A stretch of 64,000 nt of DNA from Thermoanaerobacterium sp. CMT5567-10 (GCF_030534315.2 NZ_CP130558.2:941001-1005000); one strand, 5' to 3'. Numbered from the stretch's first letter, positions 47,803-56,556 are shown. Program-made: numbers and translations. Notes: generated by a model from the sequence alone, not told the origin.

Positions 47803-48852
47803 CTACGTCAATAGCTTCACAAATGTCATTATTACTTTCAACATCACTGCATCGTTAAACTGCTTTGGATCAAAGCCTGTCAGTTTATGTATTTTATCTA
47901 ATCTATAAACAAGAGTATTTCTATGAATGTACAAATCTCTGGATGTCTCGCTTAGATTGAGGCTATTCCTAAAAAATGCGTTTAATGTAGAAACGAGCTC
48001 ATCATCATTAAAATAATCTAATTCACCATTTGTCAAAGTTTCCAAAAATCTCTTTATCACGTCTTGTGGAATCTCTAAAAGCAATTCTTCTAATGCATAA
48101 CTTCTGTAAAAATAGATACCTCTTTCATTGTTGTCAATCTTTTTACCAAATTTTAAAGCAATACTTGCTTCTCTATATCCCTTGCTGATATCTATAAAAT
48201 TGTACGCTTTATTAGAAACACCAATGTTTATCTTTATATATACTTCGGATTCTATTGTATCTTTTAAAGTCCTTGTGGCTTTATCTATGTCAACAGACAC
48301 AGACTCTAAAAGCAATACCGCAAACTTGTTGCTACTTAAAATTACCGTTTGATAACTATTCTTTTCAAATATATGGCCCACAACTTTAAAAGCATCGTCA
48401 ATCGCATCGTAGGATTCTATTATAATAACCCTGTATAAATCTTTTTCTTCAAGTTTATACTTTTCTATGTAATACTCAATCTCATCTCTACCCAAATCAC
48501 CAATAAGCAATTTTAGTAGGAAATCCTCTTTTGACACCTGATTTCTTAAATGTTCAAAGCTCGTTGACAAAAGCATAACCATGTTTTTTGCATTGTCGCC
48601 AGTACCTTTTATACCAACAGTCAAAAAACGCCACCCATTTACAAATATGTTGTTAAATGTCATACCTTGCCATTCGTATACATCTTTTCTCTCCATAAAT
48701 TCTCTATTTACAGCAAAAATTCCTTCTTTTTTTGATAAACTTTCATCACCTGAATAAATTAATTTACCTTCTTTATCAATAAGAAAAATAGGTTCTGTCA
48801 CATATTTCTGATAATCCTTAACAACTTTTCTTATATTATCGTAAATATTCAT
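47803..48852 (-). CDS. PucR/CdaR-type transcriptional regulator
   Basis: A 349-residue regulator. ATG 48852 after AAGGTGG is preferred; the longer frame starts in promoter-like DNA. The C-terminal helix-turn-helix of the PucR family is clear (NLSETSRDLYIHRNTLVYRLDKIHKLTGFDP, residues about 300-330, given in full only by position beyond SETSRDLYIHRNTLVYRL). The middle has a GGDEF-like PucR fold (IKINIGVSNKAYNFIDISKGYREASIAL) and the N-terminus looks like a sensor domain (YVTEPIFLIDKEGKLIY). It diverges from the glutamate synthase operon 326 bases away, and may control it; that link is inference. Confidence 0.82.
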   Translation of the reverse strand: MNIYDNIRKVVKDYQKYVTEPIFLIDKEGKLIYSGDESLSKKEGIFAVNREFMERKDVYEWQGMTFNNIFVNGWRFLTVGIKGTGDNAKNMVMLLSTSFEHLRNQVSKEDFLLKLLIGDLGRDEIEYYIEKYKLEEKDLYRVIIIESYDAIDDAFKVVGHIFEKNSYQTVILSSNKFAVLLLESVSVDIDKATRTLKDTIESEVYIKINIGVSNKAYNFIDISKGYREASIALKFGKKIDNNERGIYFYRSYALEELLLEIPQDVIKRFLETLTNGELDYFNDDELVSTLNAFFRNSLNLSETSRDLYIHRNTLVYRLDKIHKLTGFDPKQFNDAVMLKVIMTFVKLLT

Positions 48853-49178
48853 ACAATACCACCTTAATATAAAGTATATTATAATTATACAATATTTTGT
48901 AGTAGAAAAAATAGGTATTGTAGAATTTATCATTATTTTGCTGTAAAATGTCAAATGCCTATTTTTACAAAAAACAATAAAAAAATATTATTACAATGAA
49001 TTTCAATTTTTTTATATTGCAATTTTCAAAAAATGTAATATAATATTGATAACACTCTTAACTCGTTAAAAGGTTAGCTCCATACAGTTTGCTGTAAAAT
49101 TTTATACAGTATGCATTTTTAAAAATTGCAGTTTGCAAAAAAAATCTTTCACATAAAATTTTTTAAGGGGGTTATAAA
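48853..49178 (+). promoter_or_regulatory. intergenic region with glutamate synthase promoter and structured leader
   Basis: TTGCAA (49017-49022), 16-base spacer and TATAAT (49039-49044) drive the rightward operon, giving a leader of about 128 bases. The leader has small inverted repeats (TTAAC...GTTAG near 49058-49077; ACAG/CTGT pairs near 49085-49113) and ends in AAGGGGG before the start codon. I recognise no known riboswitch class. The remaining upstream part is AT-rich without other clear signals. Confidence 0.6.
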
Positions 49179-50303
49179 ATGTTGAAAGAAGGAAATATCA
49201 GGATACCTTCTGGTTGCGCTATTAGCGGCATAATAGACAAATCGGGAGCAGTTTTTTCTGGTCAAATAATTGCTGATTCCATTGCAACGATGCATGATAG
49301 ATCAAATGGTCTTGGTGGGGGCTTTGCTGCCTACGGCATTTATCCAGATTTTAAAGAACATTATGCGTTTCATATGTTCTATGACGACGCAAAAGCAAAG
49401 CAGGATACTGAAGACTTGCTAAAAGCAAATTTTGTTATTGCTTATGAAGAAAAAATACCAACACGAAAAACGCAAAGCATTAAAAATGCTCCTTTAATCT
49501 ACAGATATTTTGTATTGCCAAAACTGGAAGTATTGAATGCCAGTGAAATGAATGACGAAGATTTTATAGTAAAATTTATCTTCAATGTAAATAAAAATAT
49601 AGATGGCGCTTATATCTTCTCCAGCGGGAAAAATATGGGTGTTTTTAAAGCTGTCGGATATCCAGAAGATGTAGCCGAGTTTTATAAATTAGAGACGTAC
49701 AATGGATACATGTGGACAGCACACGGTAGATTTCCTACAAATACTCCTGGCTGGTGGGGTGGTGCACACCCATTCAATCTTCTAGATATTTCAGTTGTAC
49801 ACAATGGAGAGCTTTCATCATATGATACAAACCGCAAATATTTAGAAGAGTTTGGATATTCATGTACACTTATGACCGATACAGAAGTAGCTGCATATAT
49901 TTTTGATCTGCTTTTAAGAAAACATAAACTTCCAGTCACATTGGCTGCAAAAGTAATAGCATCTCCTCTTTGGAATCAAGTTGAGCGCTTATCTCCAAAG
50001 GAAAGAGAATTGTACTACAACCTTAAAATAATCTACAGCAAAGCTTTGTTAAACGGTCCATTTTCCATAATAGTAACTTACGATAATGGGTTTATTGCCA
50101 TCAATGACAGAATAAAACTGAGACCCTTAACTGCTGCAAGTCAAGGGGACATGATATATGTTGCAAGTGAAGAATCCGCAATAAGAAGAGTTTGCAAAAA
50201 TCCTGACAAGGTTTGGATACCTAAAGGTGGAGAACCTGTCATAGCCGAAATTGAGCAACAAAACATCTCAGAAATTTATGATAAAAAGGAGGTTACTGCA
50301 TGA
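49179..50303 (+). CDS. glutamate synthase, glutaminase (class II amidotransferase) subunit
   Basis: Split archaeal-type GOGAT amidotransferase subunit, 374 residues. It hydrolyses glutamine to give ammonia for glutamate formation. The presumed nucleophile is Cys13 in PSGCAISGI, so a 12-residue propeptide must be removed as in class II amidotransferases. Other family motifs: HDRSNGLGGGFAAYG, MWTAHGRFPTNTPGWWGGAHPF (about residues 178-199) and VVHNGELSSYDTNR. First gene of a five-gene operon that also encodes the FMN core, a ferredoxin-like protein, an FAD-oxidoreductase and the GXGXG subunit. Overlaps the next gene by 4 bases. Confidence 0.92.
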   Translation: MLKEGNIRIPSGCAISGIIDKSGAVFSGQIIADSIATMHDRSNGLGGGFAAYGIYPDFKEHYAFHMFYDDAKAKQDTEDLLKANFVIAYEEKIPTRKTQSIKNAPLIYRYFVLPKLEVLNASEMNDEDFIVKFIFNVNKNIDGAYIFSSGKNMGVFKAVGYPEDVAEFYKLETYNGYMWTAHGRFPTNTPGWWGGAHPFNLLDISVVHNGELSSYDTNRKYLEEFGYSCTLMTDTEVAAYIFDLLLRKHKLPVTLAAKVIASPLWNQVERLSPKERELYYNLKIIYSKALLNGPFSIIVTYDNGFIAINDRIKLRPLTAASQGDMIYVASEESAIRRVCKNPDKVWIPKGGEPVIAEIEQQNISEIYDKKEVTA

Positions 50304-51805
50304 GCCTTAATTACCTCACTCCAGAATTCAAGGTATTAAGAGATTATGATAGATGTATAAATTGCAAAGTCTGTATGAGACAATGCGCCAATGAAGTCCA
50401 CAGCTATGATGAAGATTTAGACAAAATGATAGCAGATGATTACAAATGTGTAAACTGTCAAAGATGCGTTGTAATGTGTCCCACACATGCTTTGACAATC
50501 ATAAAACACCCTCAGGTGTTTCGCGAAAATGCAAACTGGACATACGACGCAATAAGAGATATATACAGGCAGGCAGAAACTGGAGGTGTACTTCTGTCTG
50601 CGATGGGAAATGACAGACCATATCCAATCTATTGGGATAAGATGGTAATCAACGCAAGCCAGGTTACAAATCCCTCAATTGACCCATTGAGAGAGCCAAT
50701 GGAACTTAAAATATTTATAGGAAGAAAACCTGACAAGATAGAACTGGATGAAAATTTAAATGTAAAAACAAAGATGCCTCCACAACTTAAATTAAATTTT
50801 CCTATCATGTTTTCTGCTATGTCTTATGGTTCCATAAGTTACAATGCTCATGCTTCACTGGCAAGGGCAGCAAAAGAATTAGGAATATATTACAATACTG
50901 GTGAAGGTGGTCTTCACAAGGATTTTAGAAAATACGGCGAAAACACCATCGTTCAAGTTGCATCTGGCAGATTTGGAGTTGATAGAGAATATTTAAAAAC
51001 GGCAGCAGCAGTAGAAATAAAGATAGGTCAAGGTGCAAAGCCAGGAATCGGCGGACATTTGCCTGGTGAAAAAGTCAGTGAAGACATATCTGAAACAAGA
51101 ATGATACCTGTCGGTAGCGATGCTATCTCACCTGCACCCCATCACGACATATATTCTATCGAAGATTTGAGCCAATTGATTTACTCATTAAAAGAAGCCA
51201 CAGACTATAAAAAACCTGTCGGTGTGAAGATAGCCGCTGTAAACAATGTTGCAGCAATAGCATCAGGCATTGCAAGGGCCGGTGCAGATTACATTGCTAT
51301 AGATGGGTTTAGAGGCGGTACAGGTGCAGCTCCAAAGCGCATAAGAGATAACGTAGGCATTCCTATTGAATTTGCAATAGCATCTGTCGACTCAAGACTT
51401 CGCTCTGAAGGCATAAGGCACACCATTTCCCTCGTCGCTGCAGGAAGCATTAGAAACAGTGCAGACATAATAAAAGCAATTGCCCTTGGAGCCGATGCAG
51501 TGTATATAGGTTCTGCAGCTTTAATCGCCATTGGATGCCATATGTGTCAACAATGTAATACTGGAAAGTGCAACTGGGGCATCGCAACTCAAGATCCAAA
51601 CTTAGTAAAAAGATTAAATCCTGAAATTGGATACAAGAGGCTTATAAACCTTATTACAGCATGGGGACATGAGATACAAGAAATGCTTGGCGGTATGGGA
51701 ATAAATGATATTGAAAGCTTAAAAGGCAACAGGCTGATGCTGAGAGGAATAGGCATGACCCAGAAAGAGTTAGATATATTAGGCATACTAGCCGCCGGTG
51801 AATAA
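50300..51805 (+). CDS. glutamate synthase, FMN-binding core with ferredoxin domain
   Basis: Catalytic alpha-subunit core of split GOGAT, 501 residues. The N-terminus has two 4Fe-4S clusters (CINCKVCMRQCANEVH, residues 17-32; CVNCQRCVVMCPTHAL, residues 50-65). The body is the FMN/2-oxoglutarate TIM barrel: MFSAMSYGSISYNAH, GEGGLHKDF, GIGGHLPGEKV, YIAIDGFRGGTGAAP, and cysteine cluster CHMCQQCNTGKC (about residues 414-425) for the 3Fe-4S centre. It converts 2-oxoglutarate and ammonia to glutamate using electrons from the partner oxidoreductase. Cytoplasmic complex. Confidence 0.93.
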   Translation: MSLNYLTPEFKVLRDYDRCINCKVCMRQCANEVHSYDEDLDKMIADDYKCVNCQRCVVMCPTHALTIIKHPQVFRENANWTYDAIRDIYRQAETGGVLLSAMGNDRPYPIYWDKMVINASQVTNPSIDPLREPMELKIFIGRKPDKIELDENLNVKTKMPPQLKLNFPIMFSAMSYGSISYNAHASLARAAKELGIYYNTGEGGLHKDFRKYGENTIVQVASGRFGVDREYLKTAAAVEIKIGQGAKPGIGGHLPGEKVSEDISETRMIPVGSDAISPAPHHDIYSIEDLSQLIYSLKEATDYKKPVGVKIAAVNNVAAIASGIARAGADYIAIDGFRGGTGAAPKRIRDNVGIPIEFAIASVDSRLRSEGIRHTISLVAAGSIRNSADIIKAIALGADAVYIGSAALIAIGCHMCQQCNTGKCNWGIATQDPNLVKRLNPEIGYKRLINLITAWGHEIQEMLGGMGINDIESLKGNRLMLRGIGMTQKELDILGILAAGE

Positions 51806-51882
51806 GCTTTAATAATTATTTTTTTATCTATCATTTAATCATATATATCCATATTATACTGAATGAAAGGATTGAAATATAT

Positions 51883-52326
51883 ATGAAGAAGGTATATGCA
51901 AAGGAAGAAGTTTGCGTCGGATGCAAACTTTGCGAAGTATACTGCATAACGTCTCATTCAAAATACAAAGATGTGCTAAAAGCGTACAAATTGGACAGCA
52001 CACGTCCAGCACCAAGAATCATAATTGAAGAAGAACGTCCTATATCTTTTTCATTACAGTGCAGACACTGTGACGATGCTCCTTGTGTCAAAGCCTGCAT
52101 AACAGGAGCTATGCAAAAAGATCCTGAAACAGGAGTTGTGACTTGCGATACAGATAAATGTGTGGGATGTTGGACATGCGTTCTTGTTTGCAGCTTTGGT
52201 GCAATAGTAAGGGATTTAAATAACAAAATTGCTTCAAAATGCGATCTTTGTGCGGAAACTGGCGAACCCGCCTGCGTAAAAAACTGTCCTAACGAAGCTC
52301 TTGTATTCACAGAAGGAGGTATTTAG
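51883..52326 (+). CDS. 4Fe-4S ferredoxin-type electron carrier
   Basis: A 147-residue polyferredoxin with four Cys-rich clusters: CVGCKLCEVYC (residues 11-21), CRHCDDAPCVKAC (about 58-70), CVGCWTCVLVC (about 91-101) and CDLCAETGEPACVKNC (about 113-128). It resembles the HycB/DmsB-like group and should pass electrons between the FAD subunit and the glutamate synthase core. It lies 77 bases after the core gene and abuts the oxidoreductase gene. Confidence 0.9.
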   Translation: MKKVYAKEEVCVGCKLCEVYCITSHSKYKDVLKAYKLDSTRPAPRIIIEEERPISFSLQCRHCDDAPCVKACITGAMQKDPETGVVTCDTDKCVGCWTCVLVCSFGAIVRDLNNKIASKCDLCAETGEPACVKNCPNEALVFTEGGI

Positions 52327-53592
52327 ATGGATATAGTAATAATCGGAAACTCCGCTGCAATGGTTGGGGCAGTGGAAGCAATTAGAAAGCACGACAAGAC
52401 ATCAAACATAACAGTTATTTCCGATGAAAAATATCATATTTATTCTAGACCGTTAATATCATACTACCTTGCAGATACTGTTACAGAAGAAAAAATGGCA
52501 TATAGAAGTAAAGACTTTTATCAAAAAAATAATGTTAAAACGATACTTGGCACAAAAGCAGTATCTGTAGATGAGAACAAAAAGACAGTCATACTAGAAA
52601 ATGGCGATTTAGTAAAATATGATAAATTATTAATAGCCACAGGCGGAAAGCCATTTATCCCACCTATTGACGGACTTGATAAGAAAAATATCCAGACCTT
52701 TATCAAACTTGATGAAGCAAAAAAATTAAAATCATCCATTAAACCTAATTCAAAAGCAGTAATAGTCGGAGGTGGATTGATAGGATTCAAAGCTGCAGAA
52801 GGACTTCATGCACTTGGTGCAGATGTGACAATAGTAGAACTGGCAGATAGAATATTAAGTACAATACTAGACAATGAATCCGCATCAATTGTTACAAAAA
52901 GATTACTAAAAGACGGCATCAAAATAAAAGTTGGCACTACAATTGATAAAATTGTCGGTGAAGATTATGTAAAAGAAGTGCATTTGAAAAATGGTGAAGT
53001 TTTGCCAACAGATATACTGATATTTGCCATAGGTGTAACTCCAAATACAGACGTTGTGAAGGGAACATCTATAAAAATCAATCGTGGCATATTGGTAGAT
53101 AGAAATATGAAGACAAACGTTGACGATGTATACGCTGCAGGAGATGTTGCAGAAGGATTTGATATGCTTTTAAATTCAAATAGAGTTGTACCGATATGGC
53201 CTAATGCGTATATACAAGGAGAAACTGCTGGTTTAAATATGATCGGCATTGAAAATACAACAAACGGTATATTCCCCATGAATTCAATAGGATATAAGGA
53301 TACTTACATCATAACAGCGGGAATTATAAATCCTCCTGATGAATCATATGATGTGATGGTAAAAGCAGATCTAGATAAAAATACTTACAAAAAGATCGTC
53401 CTTAAAGAAAATAACATCGTTGGATTCATATTGATAAATGATGTCGATAGAGCAGGAATATATACAGGCTTAATAAGAGAAAAAATTGACGTTACACCAT
53501 TTAGAAATCATCTTTTAAAAGATGATTTTGGATACGTCAATTTCCCTAAGGACTTAAGAAAATCTAAAATGTTAGGCCAGGAGGTGCAATAA
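52327..53592 (+). CDS. FAD-dependent pyridine nucleotide oxidoreductase (glutamate synthase associated)
   Basis: Class I NADH-oxidase/nitrite-reductase-like flavoprotein, 421 residues. FAD-binding N-terminus MDIVIIGNSAAMVGAVEAI (GxxxA variant), LLIATGGKPFIP (about residue 102), NAD-binding AVIVGGGLIGFKAAEGLHALG (about residues 144-164), and second FAD motif VYAAGDVAEGFDM (about residue 267). It lacks the redox Cys pair of disulphide reductases. Likely the NAD(P)H-input subunit of the split glutamate synthase. No gap to the ferredoxin gene upstream; the next gene starts right after it. Confidence 0.9.
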   Translation: MDIVIIGNSAAMVGAVEAIRKHDKTSNITVISDEKYHIYSRPLISYYLADTVTEEKMAYRSKDFYQKNNVKTILGTKAVSVDENKKTVILENGDLVKYDKLLIATGGKPFIPPIDGLDKKNIQTFIKLDEAKKLKSSIKPNSKAVIVGGGLIGFKAAEGLHALGADVTIVELADRILSTILDNESASIVTKRLLKDGIKIKVGTTIDKIVGEDYVKEVHLKNGEVLPTDILIFAIGVTPNTDVVKGTSIKINRGILVDRNMKTNVDDVYAAGDVAEGFDMLLNSNRVVPIWPNAYIQGETAGLNMIGIENTTNGIFPMNSIGYKDTYIITAGIINPPDESYDVMVKADLDKNTYKKIVLKENNIVGFILINDVDRAGIYTGLIREKIDVTPFRNHLLKDDFGYVNFPKDLRKSKMLGQEVQ

Positions 53593-54321
53593 ATGAAGAC
53601 GATAGATGCGCAAGACATGCACTACAAAGATCTAAATGAAATCATCAAAGAATTAGTTAGAGCCGGCGAAGATGTAATCAATCTGAAAAACGTAAATGGT
53701 CAAAGATATATAGGAGATAATTTAAATGGCAAAACAAAAATCAACATTGAAGGAACTCCAGGCAATGACTTGGCAGCATTTATGGATGGCTTGACAATTG
53801 AAGTATATGGCAATGGTCAAGATGCTATTGGAAACACTATGAATGATGGTAGTATTATAATACATGGGCATGTTGGTGATGTAGTAGGATACGGCATGAG
53901 AGGCGGAACAATGTATATAGAAAATGATGCAGGTTACAGAGTGGGCATTCACATGAAACAATACAAAGATAAAATCCCTGCCATTATAATTGGAGGAACT
54001 CCTGGCGATTTCTTTGGCGAGTACATGGCAGGTGGATGCATGATAGTATTGAATCTTAAAAACAAAAAAGATATAGTTGGCGAATATTGTGGAACAGGGA
54101 TGCACGGAGGTGTAATATATCTAAGAGGAGATGTGGAAGACTACAAACTCGGAAAGGAAGTCATAAAAGAAGATGCAACAGATGATGACTTGAAAGTAAT
54201 AAGCAAATATGTCAAAAACTTCTCATCCTACTTTGACTATGACTTTGATAAGATTATGAACCATAAATTTATCAAGCTGCACCCCGCTGGAAGCAGACCA
54301 TATGAAAAATTATATGCATAA
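53593..54321 (+). CDS. glutamate synthase GXGXG-domain subunit
   Basis: Right-handed beta-helix GXGXG domain, 242 residues, equivalent to the C-terminal domain of large GOGAT subunits. Repeated G-x-x-G-x-x-x-G turns: GDNLNGKTKINIEGTPG, YGNGQDAIGNTMNDGSIIIHG, GDVVGYGMRGGTMYIENDAG, GGTPGDFFGEYMAGGCMIV. It is structural, holding the ammonia channel and FMN barrel together. Last gene of the operon, followed by a strong terminator. Confidence 0.92.
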   Translation: MKTIDAQDMHYKDLNEIIKELVRAGEDVINLKNVNGQRYIGDNLNGKTKINIEGTPGNDLAAFMDGLTIEVYGNGQDAIGNTMNDGSIIIHGHVGDVVGYGMRGGTMYIENDAGYRVGIHMKQYKDKIPAIIIGGTPGDFFGEYMAGGCMIVLNLKNKKDIVGEYCGTGMHGGVIYLRGDVEDYKLGKEVIKEDATDDDLKVISKYVKNFSSYFDYDFDKIMNHKFIKLHPAGSRPYEKLYA

Positions 54322-54330
54322 AATAAATAT

Positions 54331-54372
54331 CCCCATAGGAAAATTTTATTTATCCTATGGGGTTTGTTTTTT
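54331..54372 (+). terminator. terminator of the glutamate synthase operon
   Basis: Perfect 10-base stem CCCCATAGGA (54331-54340) with TCCTATGGGG (54353-54362), then TTTGTTTTTT. The end touches the convergent ATPase gene's stop. Confidence 0.9.
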
Positions 54373-55486
54373 ATCTGTTTAATATTGTAACTTCAGTTTG
54401 CTTATCAAATAAGTGGAGTTTATTTGTATCTATGCCTATCTTAATAACATCGCCTGCTTTTGCTGTTGACCTTGGATCAACTCTTGCTGTTAACGGTTGT
54501 CCCTGCAGATCGAGATAAAGGTAAGTTTCTGAACCCATCAGCTCTGTAACATCAACTTTTGTCTCTATTACACTTTCTGGATATGCTTCAAGGAATACTT
54601 CCTCATCATGGAGGTCTTCAGGTCTTATGCCTAATACAACTTCTTTACCTATATAGCTTTCATCTTTTAATCTTTTCACAATTCCATCAGGAACTACAAT
54701 TTTAAAACCTTTGAATGATGCATATACTTTTCCGTCTGAACTTTCAAGTCTTGCATCAATGAAGTTCATCTGTGGACTTCCAATAAAACCTGCAACAAAC
54801 AAATTGTCTGGATGTTCGTATATAACCTGTGGCTTGTCAACTTGCTGTATGACACCATCCTTCATAACAACTATCCTTGAACCCATCGTCATAGCTTCTG
54901 TCTGGTCGTGTGTTACATATATAAATGTAGTCTGAAGTCTATCGTGGAGCTTAGCAATTTCTGTCCTCATTTGTACTCTTAATTTAGCATCAAGGTTTGA
55001 AAGAGGTTCATCCATAAGGAATACCTTCGGATTACGTACAATAGCACGACCCAATGCAACCCTCTGCCTCTGTCCACCTGACAGCGCTTTTGGTTTTCTC
55101 TTTAAATACTCTTCTATTCCGAGTATTCTAGCTGCTTCTTTTACTTTTTGGTCTATCTCCGCTCTCGGTACTTTTCTCAGCTTCAAGCCGAAAGCCATGT
55201 TGTCATAAACTGTCATGTGTGGATACAATGCATAATTCTGGAACACCATAGCTATATCTCTGTCCTTTGGTGGTACATCATTTACTAGCTTTCCATCGAT
55301 ATATAATTCTCCTTGACTTATCTCCTCAAGACCTGCAACCATCCTCAATGTCGTAGATTTTCCACATCCAGATGGGCCTACTAAAACTATAAATTCTTTG
55401 TCCTTTATTTCTAAGTTAAAATCTTTAACAGCCGTTACTCCACCTTGATATGTTTTGTATACATGTTTAAGAACAACATCAGCCAT
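54371..55486 (-). CDS. multi-sugar ABC transporter ATPase (MsmX/UgpC type)
   Basis: Cytoplasmic ATPase that powers carbohydrate ABC importers, 371 residues. Walker A GPSGCGKSTTLRMVAG (residues 37-52), signature LSGGQRQRVALGRAIVR (about residues 134-150), Walker B VFLMDEPLSNLDAKLR (about 155-170), switch VTHDQTEAMTMG, then the C-terminal OB/TOBE regulatory domain (GIRPEDL; MGSETYLY; RVDPRS). It is a single gene with its own promoter. In B. subtilis one MsmX serves many importers that lack an ATPase, so this is a good candidate motor for the LplBC-type system at 2.9-7.2 kb. Confidence 0.93.
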   Translation of the reverse strand: MADVVLKHVYKTYQGGVTAVKDFNLEIKDKEFIVLVGPSGCGKSTTLRMVAGLEEISQGELYIDGKLVNDVPPKDRDIAMVFQNYALYPHMTVYDNMAFGLKLRKVPRAEIDQKVKEAARILGIEEYLKRKPKALSGGQRQRVALGRAIVRNPKVFLMDEPLSNLDAKLRVQMRTEIAKLHDRLQTTFIYVTHDQTEAMTMGSRIVVMKDGVIQQVDKPQVIYEHPDNLFVAGFIGSPQMNFIDARLESSDGKVYASFKGFKIVVPDGIVKRLKDESYIGKEVVLGIRPEDLHDEEVFLEAYPESVIETKVDVTELMGSETYLYLDLQGQPLTARVDPRSTAKAGDVIKIGIDTNKLHLFDKQTEVTILNR

Positions 55487-55509
55487 CTTTAGATATCCCC
55501 CTTAATATT

Positions 55510-55557
55510 GGTAAACGTTTGATACTTATATTATAATATTATTTTCAAACATTTCAA
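55510..55557 (-). promoter_or_regulatory. promoter and cre/LacI-like operator of the sugar ATPase gene
   Basis: Minus-strand TTGAAA (55557-55552), 16-base spacer, TATAAT (55535-55530). Downstream, plus-strand GGTAAACGTTTGAT (55510-55523) has the AAACGTTT core of LacI/CcpA-type operators, with imperfect flanks. Confidence 0.5.
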
Positions 55558-55604
55558 ATATACAATACTTATGATATTTACACTCATTTTTTGTATATTA
55601 TTCA

Positions 55605-55700
55605 TTATCCTTGGTCTTTTTTCCTAATATTGTCCAAATATCTAAACCACAAATATACAAGTATTGAATCTATGGCAACAATTATAATGAACTGAATCAT
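55605..55700 (-). CDS. 31-residue membrane micro-protein
   Basis: ATG 55700 is preceded by AAGGTG with six intervening bases and reads 31 codons: a hydrophobic helix (MIQFIIIVAIDSILVYLW, residues 1-18) followed by a basic tail (RYLDNIRKKDQG). It starts 20 bases after the stop of the 150-residue membrane protein gene on the same strand, so it could be cotranscribed. I know no family. Coding status rests on the ribosome binding site and amphipathic layout only. Confidence 0.45.
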   Translation of the reverse strand: MIQFIIIVAIDSILVYLWFRYLDNIRKKDQG

Positions 55701-55720
55701 AATTCACCTTCCTTATCTTC

Positions 55721-56173
55721 TTATTTACTTCTCATCCACGGTGCTAACTTGAATATCGTAATGAAATTTCCTAATGACATTAAAGCTAAAATATCTATCA
55801 CTATACTGTAAAAATAATGCCAGTGTATGTAATAAAGAACGCCTGAAAGCTTTAATGCATATTCAATCCCAAAAAACAGTGCCGTTGAAACAAAAATATT
55901 GATAAATCTAAGCATTCTATTCTTAGGATAAGTTTGAGCAAATATAGTTCCTATTGTAAATGGCGCTCCAAAAGTAAAGAAAAGTGAAGAATTAAAAATC
56001 TCTATAATATCGTTTTTAAAGTCATATAGTTTCAAGTGAAATGCCATGTTGTCAATTATTAACTGGCATATGACAGCTAGAATTCCTGCCCATATTGTAT
56101 ACTTTATCTGCTTTAAGTCTATAAGCAATATAAAAATTAACCATGAAACTATTGAAACTATCAGCCATTGCAT
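55721..56173 (-). CDS. CBO0543-like small membrane protein
   Basis: A 150-residue protein with about four or five membrane segments. Motifs ILLIDLKQIKYTIWAGIL near the N-terminus, PFTIGTIFAQTYPKNR in the middle and LSGVLYYIHWHYFYS near the end are the pattern of CBO0543-type proteins found in spore-forming Firmicutes. Function unknown; several relatives are linked with sporulation or envelope stress, but nothing in this sequence shows it. Ribosome binding site AAAGGGAGTG before ATG 56173. Possibly in an operon with the micro-protein just downstream. Confidence 0.75.
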   Translation of the reverse strand: MQWLIVSIVSWLIFILLIDLKQIKYTIWAGILAVICQLIIDNMAFHLKLYDFKNDIIEIFNSSLFFTFGAPFTIGTIFAQTYPKNRMLRFINIFVSTALFFGIEYALKLSGVLYYIHWHYFYSIVIDILALMSLGNFITIFKLAPWMRSK

Positions 56174-56232
56174 AATATCACTCCCTTTGAAAGTGCTATT
56201 ATTAATTATTCCCCCAACATTTTATTAATATG

Positions 56233-56261
56233 TTGACACAGGAAGTTTTTAATGGTATCAT
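56233..56261 (+). promoter_or_regulatory. promoter of the lysA leader
   Basis: TTGACA (56233-56238), 17-base spacer, TATCAT (56256-56261). Expected start near 56268, just ahead of the riboswitch. Confidence 0.8.
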
Positions 56262-56281
56262 AGTAAAAAATAAATACGTAC

Positions 56282-56492
56282 CTCATCTTCCTTGAAGGTG
56301 AGGTAGAGGAGCGGAGAATCAAGAGTAGTATACATTAGGTTTTAAGGAACCGATGATTGTATGCGAAAGGGATAAATCCGCCGAAGCGTGTAGATACCTT
56401 AATATCTGCACAGCTGGGCCTATACATAATATGTATAGGACTGTCACAGATAGCTTTACCCAGGCTATTTGTGATGAGCTATCTCGCTTGGG
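56282..56492 (+). ncRNA. lysine riboswitch (L box)
   Basis: Lysine-sensing aptamer upstream of diaminopimelate decarboxylase. Conserved parts in order: GAGGTAGAGGAGCG (P1 5' side, 56300-56313), AAGAGTAGTA, GAAAGGGATAAATCC, GCCGAAGCG, GGACTGTCAC, and P1 3' side GAGCTATCTCG (56476-56486). The P5 arm CACAGATAGC/GCTATTTGTG is intact. A preceding hairpin (CTCATCTTCC/GAAGGTGAG, 56282-56302) uses the P1 5' strand and may be the alternative to P1. It would switch off lysine synthesis when lysine is high. Confidence 0.93.
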
Positions 56493-56508
56493 GAAAGGAG
56501 GTATTTTT

Positions 56509-56544
56509 ATGTATATTAAAGCGCAGCTAAAGAAAATACCTTAG
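56509..56544 (+). CDS. leader peptide in the lysine riboswitch expression platform
   Basis: A tiny open frame, MYIKAQLKKIP, with a full AAAGGAGG ribosome binding site seven bases upstream. It lies between the riboswitch and lysA and wholly overlaps the terminator stem. Three of 11 residues are lysine. The ribosome binding site and first bases (56499-56507, AGGTATTTT) are perfectly complementary to the terminator loop and right arm (56533-56541, AAAATACCT), giving an alternative pairing. A translation-coupled decision between two structures is inferred; coding by this frame is not proven. Confidence 0.6.
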   Translation: MYIKAQLKKIP

Positions 56545-56556
56545 CTGTTTTTATTT
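56524..56556 (+). terminator. riboswitch-controlled terminator before lysA
   Basis: Perfect CAGCTAA (56524-56530) and TTAGCTG (56541-56547) stem, ten-base loop, then TTTTTATTTAT. Confidence 0.85.
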
